Assembly (NCBI GenBank): GCA_021234535.1
Contig: CM037843.1
Coordinates: 41,727,200-41,791,199, forward strand
Reading direction: 5' to 3'
DNA: 64,000 nucleotides
Source: Stichopus chloronotus
Lineage: Eukaryota; Echinodermata; Holothuroidea; Aspidochirotida; Stichopodidae
The position numbers and the translations under genes were made by a program. Positions 41,801-50,800 of the stretch are shown piece after piece (the first letter of the stretch is position 1; each line of letters opens with the position of its first letter). A model generated the notes under the pieces. That model did no database searches, was not told where the DNA came from, and worked only from the letters and a program-made list of their open reading frames with translations.

Positions 41801-44800
41801 TTGTCAATTTTTGACGGATTTTGACACAATTTGTGGCTATTTTCAACATTTTGAATGCCTAATGCACCCAATACCTCAAAATGTCATTTTCATGTCACCA
41901 GACCTTTAACCAAATGTCTCTTGAACTACGTCATAAATAAAGGTTTGCTTCTTACGAACACATAAGACAACCTGCACGTGACGAATTTCCTAGTCACAAT
42001 CAACTATAACCGATCACTAAAAGGCACTAGATGAAAAGAAATATGAAGACTTCTGGTAATAATGATAAATGAAATGTCAAGAAAAGCCAGGTCGACTTCT
42101 CTCACATAACAAGTTTGTCCTGCAGTGATTTCATTAATGAAGTTTGATCAATCATGATGTAATCCTTTCAGTCAGGTGGGGAAGGGGGTAGCAAAGGAGG
42201 CAGATGTCTGTCTGTGATTCTTGAGTGCTTTAAAACTCATGAAGCTAATTTTGCACAAAGAGAGAGTGCGCAAAGAGATGAATGAAAGTTAACAGCATCA
42301 TAGCAGCAAAGAAAACTTCACAAGATTTTAATAAGCTGCATTTACAGGATGCCTGATATTCACCAAATGTGAAGCTTATAATTTACAATTTCTGATTGAT
42401 CAGTACACAAATCATTGCCTCATGTACTATGTAAGTCTTTGTTAAATGGCTGTGACCAAAAGTACAACACCAGGTCAACTTATTCGATGAGGCAAAACAT
42501 ACAAGATGTTTCTTGAAAAACAAGACAAAACAAAATCAAGTAAGTGTTTTAAGTGCCATAAGAAATAATAAAAAGTAGCATACCACCATCAGATCATATG
42601 CATCTTCCAGAGTTCACGATCAGGAAGAGTGCTTAAGATGGGCCATGGTCAATATCTCTTTTTTTTTTGTCATGTTGTCAGTTACTATCACTATTTTTAT
42701 AAGTTCAATGGTGAAGAGCACCAATTAAAGTACAAATGAAAAGTACAGAAAATGAAGACAAGTACAGGAAATTTAGATTGTTTTAGATAATGGGAGGTGT
42801 CACAGTGATAAGAAAGTCTGAGAGCTGTGTCAAGGGGGAGAAATCACCACTCTGAACTTGTATCCCATCTAGCTAAACATGCAAATGGCTGTCATCAGGA
42901 CATTTGCAACTGCATGATAGGCCACGACATTTGTTATGACACGATAGGTAGGGCATGACCAGTACAGTGTATCTTGAATGCCATGAGGGGTCCTCGAAGG
43001 TCTCTGTTCAGCATGTAGTGGAAGAGACTAATGGTGGTGTGCTACCAGAAGGCAGAAAATCAAGCGAACAGTAAAATTCAAGCCAATAATGATTTCCATG
43101 TCTGTTTCTTACCTTTTTCGTTACTTCTTTGTCTTTATCCTTTCCACCTTTCTCATCTTTGCCCCCCTTTCCTCCCTTCAAGAACGGTGAGGAATTTCGA
43201 AACATAGAGGTAGCGACTCTCACTGCCTCTTCGGCCAAACCTCCTTTTCGCTTGGTCTGTGAAATTAAGATGTGCAGAGTTGCTTCACATGTTCTACACA
43301 CAGAAGTGAATGAGGGGTGAAAAGGGCAGTAAGAGAAGAGGGGTGGAGATGCAATATGCCTGTCGTTCAATTAATAATCTATGTAACAATAATGATAACT
43401 TTTATTTATAAAGCATGTAATTCTACAGATGTACTAAAAGGGACAGCAGAACAACGGAAAAATAAACAAAAGCACATTAAAACCATAAAATGTAAATGAA
43501 AAAGAGATACAACTATAAAAAATTAAAACAGTAGGACAATACACATTGATCAAGTAAAGAACATATCTCAAAAAAAGAGCTATCATAACAAGAAAGAAAC
43601 GAGAAAAGAAAAAAGGATAAGACAATTAAATTTTAAAACAACTAAAGAAGAGTCATGATGCATTACACTGACAATGCATTAACAGGAGACATAAATGAAA
43701 CATATCAACATATCAATAAAAGTAGTGAAGGAATAGGCAGTAAAGACAATAAAAATAGTTGCTTTTACTGGCAGATGACTTTGCTCACAACATATTGTCT
43801 ATCACCATGGCAAAGGTAAATACACATACTACAATGCACAGTTGGTAGATTTCTGCATTGCCTTCACATATAGCTAGAAGTTTAAAAGTGAATGGTCACA
43901 GCTTCACAAAATATAAATGGAGCTCTCTTTCAGTCTCACAAAAGCTTTGAACCATGTTTACATAATTGAGGAAAGGCAATTTTATGTCATGGCCTACCTC
44001 TATATATCATACTATGGGATGACAGCTAGTAATTTCAACACTATTTAAAAGCTGGAATAAGAGTTGTACTGGCCATCTGCTGGTCATCTATCTTTGTTCT
44101 TCATCAGTGTTTTAAGGGAACAGAAAGTACATGAAAATATCACCTTTTGCAAAATCTGGAAGAGAGCTATGCATTCATCTTCCAGATATTTGAATTTGAA
44201 AACTTTCTCCATATTTTTGTTGGCCCTTCAAAATTCACACTATCCAAGAAAGTGCAGCCATCAATCACTGTTCTTTGAAATCAAACAGACCGTGTGGGAA
44301 TAAGTAAGAGTATTCATGTGTGCAAAAATGGGGCTTAAGAAATTTTTTTTTTTTGTAGTGTTTTTTTTTTTTTTTGTATTGGCTATAACATATTTGACTT
44401 TCAGTGGCAAAAAATGACAAATTTTCAACCCATATTCCAACTTTAAAATGAATAGTTGATGTTTATGATTCAATTCACCTTGTCAAACACTTCCTGCTCA
44501 TTAAAAGCATGGACTCTGTATGCTCCACGGATCTTCTTCACTGCAAAGGAAATCAATTTAAGTTACATTTGCACAGAGACATAATTGTCACTTTTGAGGA
44601 TCATAATAAATAATGTTACTCAGAGATGGAATGTAACCATGTTGCAGTTTGAAAACAATCCAAGACAAGAGCAAATGGTAGGGCCGGGGAGGGGTGATGA
44701 CCCACACACATCAGAAAATCAACAAATTAGTTCATCTCAGCTTTGGTTTTACTTCACAAGACATAGAGGTCTTGTTGTTAGGTAAGCTGTATATTTTCCT

Positions 44801-47800
44801 AACTATCAGGATGCCATCTGCATCATTTTATCTAACTCAGTCCTAAATCCGAAATACTTTCAGTAAATTAAGAGTCACAACCTAGTTGAAAAACAGATAT
44901 TACAACCACTTGATGATTGCTTTACAAACCATTTGATCAAAATGACACTTTTCTACGTGGCTTTCACACCAATATTCACATTCTTTACTGAGACTTGCTA
45001 AAGCAATTTTTACCTAAATTAATTTTGACAAAAACTTTAACAACTGTGGAGACACTCTAAGCCTCATGCAACATGCAAGCCCAACTCAGCAGAATATGAC
45101 TAATAAAATCTATCTACCTTGTTCAATACAACCATGAAGACTTTTAAACTACACATTCCCACATTCCACAGCTGAACAATGAACCTATAATGCAAGTGAC
45201 TCTCAGTCTGTTTTTGCTACATAGGCAACCTTGAATAGAATTACATTTTTCTCCTGTGTTTATTATTATATTGCAGAAAGTTGTCTCCATTGGAGCAAGT
45301 GTGCCTTCTGAAATCTCTCAGCAATAAGGGATAGGGAAAAGGAAGGGAAAGGCAGTGAGTCTTTAACACTTTTCATTTTATGATACAGTTGCTCCATTTT
45401 CCTTAATTTTACAAAGAAAAGTAATTGTTCATTGCTGTTTTGAAAGAATTTTGCTTCAGTAGTTTCTTTCTTCAGCTACTTCTAATACCACAATGAAATC
45501 AGAAAAAAAACTGCTCTGCAGCCAATTGCATATCAGCCAAACTCCAGTCAACACATGTCCATTTTACTGTATCAGTTTGATTTGTTTCCCACCATGCTTG
45601 ATGATACCTGGTACTGCTACTACTACTTTAATACATGGTAATAGAAACATGATTTCTTGCAGGTTGCTTTCAAGATACATAACTCAATCTCTGGTGTATT
45701 ATCGCTGATGGAAATGTATTGCAAAAACATAGGATTAAGGGGCATTGTAAACACTCATCAATACTAACGAATGTAACTTGGGACTACAAACACTGTGGTA
45801 ATGACTAAGTTCAGTTAGATGACATCAAAAAGTTTTGTAGTATATGACTTCCTATGCAGTTCTCCAACTTGTTCAGCAGGATTTTGTCAGATGGTCAGTG
45901 AGAGCCACAAAGTCCCCAGCTCAACTTGTCTCTTTGACCTTAAGTCTTCCATAAAGTGCATTTTTACAAAAATGAGCTCAATTTTAAACATAAAGACAAG
46001 AAATAATAGCATGTCTTCCAGTTAATCACATATATGCCTTCTGTGTTTGTAATTGCCCACACAAGATATGCATAGTCCAGACACGAGTACCATCTCATAG
46101 TTGAACCAGCTCTGATATACGACACGAATGCAACGTATATCCTGATGTTTTTTAATTTGCATCTAAAGCAAGCTTCTACAAATCTACAGAATTTTGAAGT
46201 ATTTTCCAATCACCAAGTGCGCCAGTAATACAATCCTCATGGCACAATGTCCCAGTCCAAATCTGTAGAACAGATCCTCACAACTACCACTGAGTGTGGA
46301 AAAGCCGTTGCATATTTATTATCTAACAATAAATGTGCATGGTAAACATTGCTGCTCTTCCTACATGATCTCACAGCCACTCACAAAACCATTTGATGAA
46401 ACAATCTTGCCAAGGGCAATCTTTCTACAAATAGCTGTGGAAGTCAAGGAGTTTAAAGAACTGTCATTAAAGGTATTGAAATCCTTTTCCTTTAAACTAT
46501 GAAACCTTTCACTTCTTTGAAGTTTTCACGCACAATATGATTTATTGTTTTCAGAGCATTCCCTAAGTTGTTTTCCTTCGTGAACCGACGGAGAGTAGGC
46601 ACGAAGTCAAGAAGGAGAGGTGAAGGTTAGAAGCTCAAATGATTGTCATTCTTCACGCAATGGAAACATCAATACGAGATGAATGACGAACAACTTTGTA
46701 AAACCAACAATACATCCTCCTTGGCCATAACTGACAAAAAATAAAAAAGGAAGAGTTCTTTGCACTTTATTACCTTGAAATCCTGGAGGCAATTTCAGGG
46801 AAAAGGTCAAAAGAGATTTTTCTTGTTATAGTAGTTGTTATAGAGAAATAAATAAAAAAAAAAACTGTCAGAAAGCACAAGGAGAATTTGAAGGTTTACC
46901 TCCAGGGTACAAGAGAGGGGCTAGATTGACATAAGCCACTCCATGAAAAAATATTTGATTCTCTTCATCCTGCAAGGTGAGAAATTAAAAAAAGAAATAA
47001 TAATAATAATAAAAATATAAGAAATTATAAAAATCATGACATAATAAAGGGAACTTTCAAAAAGTTGCTACTTTTATTACTTAAACTTCTACAAGAGACA
47101 GAAATGCATGCAAATTAAGATATATCCTATATTTTCAGAGAGAGAGAGAGAAAAAACATGTGAATGATGCAAATCATGTGACTCCTTATTTAATAAGTTA
47201 CCGTTTGCGTTTGGTATCAAAAGGATTTTGTGAAACAGAGTTCATGGTATCTCACAATCAAAACAGGCCTTTTGTGATAATAATCCCACAATTTCTTTGG
47301 CAAACACGGGCAACATCACAATTTCTCCAAGAAGTGGAAAAGCTTAGAAGTTGCATTTGATTTTCAATTGGTGCACAGTGAGAAATGCAAAGATCACTGC
47401 ATTGATTTGTGTACTAATACAATATTGCAAAATCACAGCCTAGATGCTATCACACATTGCATGTGCAGAATACTCAGTCCAAACATTTGTTTCTTGAAAT
47501 TTGAAAAATATTTCAAGGACATCATTCCTGCAGGTTTTCATACCTTGCCCTTCCCTTTACTAGCAGAAGGTGTCGGCATTCTCACTATCTCCACTGGCCA
47601 GAGTCTGGTGGTTGCTATTTTTGTCTGTAAGCTGTAAAAGCACATAGCAAAATATGCTAAATATATCCAAAATTTGGGGGAATGGCACATTGCCATGTAG
47701 ACAATGAGATATAAAAGTAATTGTAAAAATGTCTATAAAGGATATCGTAACCAAGAAAGAAGTATTTGATTTTGCAAAATATCAATGAATATATGCTAAC

Positions 47801-50800
47801 TTTACTTTTGAATGCTGATGGTAAAGAAATAGAATCAGGCAACAAGAAAATGGAAATGCAATATCGCAAACAAACATTTTAAATTTTGACAAGGTATCGT
47901 GTAGGTCATTTTAATGTAAATCACTTCAAAGTAAAATGTAATTAATTTAAGTTAAACACACACTGGAGTCAGCCATTTCTGCCATTTTTCACAACAACTG
48001 GGGCATGTTTTCAAAGCTTAACAATAAGCTGGTAATAAAATCTAGTAGGAGTTCAAAACAATTCAATTCTTCTGTTTCAAAGGAGTCATCGCATTGCTTT
48101 ACACTGATGATAACTGTTACACAAACATTGAAAGCATAAGGTATGAAATGTCCCCGTCATTGGGAGAATCACAGAGGATAGTGATGAGACACACGTTTAA
48201 AGGAGTTAGTCATGACAGTTGGCACTATCATACCTTTGCACTGCAGCAGGATCCATGTAGGCTCTCCTCTCACAGTTCCACACCACTCTGTTTTTCTCAT
48301 TCTCTGCCTCTGCTCGGAAATCTCTATCCTGAAAATTGTAAAAGACGATGTGGTTGGAAATGAAACTGGGTGACCAAAGAGGAATGGAACAAGGGTACTA
48401 AGGGTGATATAAAACACATAACACTCGGTAGTTATTCTCATCTTTAATTATTAAACTTTACTACACTTAGGTGACTACAGTTGGTAACAAATTGTTTGTA
48501 ACTTCTAGGACATTTCCTCACTGACAGGATAATTTCAACTTAATGGATACTTTGCAACTGGCAAGTACACTTTGTGAACCACAAGAAATTGTAACTTCAA
48601 AGAAACTTTGTAAGTTACAGGGTACTTTTTAAGTTACAGGATACTTTCAACTTAAATGATGATTGCAAAAGACAAGGTGCTCTTGAATTAAAGTATACTT
48701 TGTGAGTTAAAGGGCACTCTGTATTTTCAGAATGTTGTTCTTATGGACAGGAAATATTCTGTAATATACTTACTTCCTTCGCAGTCAGTTCTCCATTTTC
48801 TTCATCTCTGTTTGACTCTGGTATGTACCTATTTAAAATAACAACATCACAAAGAGTACACAAATGCAAAATAACTTTTCTTCCTATTCTCTGACACAGT
48901 ATGCACACCTTGATAAATGAATGTATTTTTAATAGTCAGCCCTGCTATGCAATTGCACATCTTGATTTGACCGTTACATCCCCTAACAACACTCCCTCAT
49001 TGCCAGCCCCCCCATTTCCTCTCAACTCTTGATCCTCACATCACCCTACTTCCCACCATCTCTCTTCATTCCTGTTACTCCCATCCCCCCCCCCCACTTT
49101 AATATTTCAAAACTTACTTGTCAAGGTCACAACAACATAGCCACATGTGTTTTCATATCAACCTGCAATCTTAATGTAATATGATCACGTTAATCTTTAC
49201 CTTATGCATAAAATTGATTTGACTTACTTGTCTGGTATGAAGATAGAGCCAGCCTGGGCAGAGCCTGGCATGGCCCATTTCTTTTGTCGAGACGGCTGTT
49301 CCTTGTCATTGACAGACTTCAACTGCCCATTTGAGATGACAATTGTGGACTCTTTCTGGAGGAAAAGTGATGAAACAGGAAAGTGCACACCATGATAAAG
49401 GGACAAGTCAGAAGATACATTTTACTTGGACTTGAAATCTAGACCAGGCTGAACCAAAACTTGGTATTTGATCTGTCTGGTCACCGAGATGAGAAACATC
49501 CACCCTTGTTCGTAAAGACAAAGATGTACTGGACTAAAATAAAGAAACATTCCACTAATAATTTGACCAAGAATCCAAATCATCTCTTTCCCTTGCATTC
49601 CTTATGTCTAGTATTTTAATACAAAGTTTAATATTCATCTATGACATTAAACACAGCAGCTGAATCAAATTTATTTCTATTGCAGTGATGATACCTTCGT
49701 TCCATTTTCATTTCAACTCGACCCAGTTGGTAACATCATAATCTATTTTAGGGACACAGTGTTCGTGCTTGATGTTTTACAATGTCTTGCATTGTAACTC
49801 TACAATCATAGGAAAAAGTCTGCACTCATATTACTACACTCATAAGGTTATCATTAAGTATTTACCTTACCTTCATGATATCACTATGTCTTTCTGGTCA
49901 AATCTCAATCACAAAAATCAAAATAAAACAACTATTCACTCAAAAATCATAGGAATATTGCATGTTTTATTCACAAAAAGGGTGCATTTGAAAAATAAAC
50001 ATGACTTTGAACTAGATTATGAAGTAAGTGATTTGAAACAGTTGATACATGATGAGATTATGTACCTTCAAATCACAACATTCATAATTATGCTACTTGA
50101 CTACCATAGGATATAAATCAACAGACACTCCTATGACCTTGAGCAATTCTGTTTTGGCCATCACTCAATGGCCCTTACAGAGACACCAGATCTAGTGTAC
50201 AGCCATCCATCTTGACCTACTCAACTTCATTGTACCCCATACATTAGTTTGTGACACAGAGGTTGCAAAAAAAAAAAAAGCATCCACATACATGCACACC
50301 CATATTTCACATCCTCTGCAATTTCTAACTGGTTAACTCCAATCCATTTTCTTTTTATTCATTTACTGACCTACAGTCTCAAAAGTGCCCAATTGACCCA
50401 CCAGCTCTAAGTTTACCACGGGTTACAATGGTGAAAGTTGCTTCAAGTATTAATAGCATTTTTTCAAAGTAATCATATCCCAATCTTTTGATCATGAAAA
50501 CAATCAAAGCCATAAAAGAATACAGATGTAGGGAAAATGTGCGCATAGGTGAATGAGTGAGGTATTTAAGGATTTGATCAGTTGTGACAATCCTTAATTG
50601 AGCATGAAAGGGCTGCTGAACATGATGTGGGTTTCCATATCAGACAATAAGTACATTAAAATTTAATCTAATGTTACCTCTGCTGTGAGTGGCATAGGTA
50701 GCGTAATGTTGTAGACGTACTGGGTGCCACTTGGATTCCATGTTTCAGGGACAGAGTAGGCTGACTCTACCGTTATCGTCAGCAGGTTACCTTCTTGGAG

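Larger units (their letters stand above)
36557..43112 (-). other. CFAP70 intron 11, the longest intron
   Basis: 6.6 kb. Contains a T run at 37587-37603, the candidate exon at 38220-38345, a short (GACA)n tract at 39965-39988 and a (TTTG)n microsatellite at 40471-40531. A 148-codon plus-strand open frame at 39716-40162 has no recognisable product. Confidence 0.8.
46970..49227 (-). other. CFAP70 introns 8 to 5 (apart from exons 6-8)
   Basis: Introns 46970-47543, 47632-48233, 48329-48773 and 48829-49227. Contain (AAT)n at 46996-47010, (GA)n at 47138-47150, the intron 6 minisatellite and a C run at about 49086-49096. Confidence 0.8.

Noticed and set aside
47544..47624. Shorter version of exon 8 using the nearer AG
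   Set aside because: Exon 7 leaves two bases, so this acceptor would break the frame; the AG 7 nt upstream restores it and matches human residues.
49204..49395. Plus-strand open frame over 49204-49395
   Set aside because: Antisense of CFAP70 exon 5; the minus strand carries the conserved peptide.
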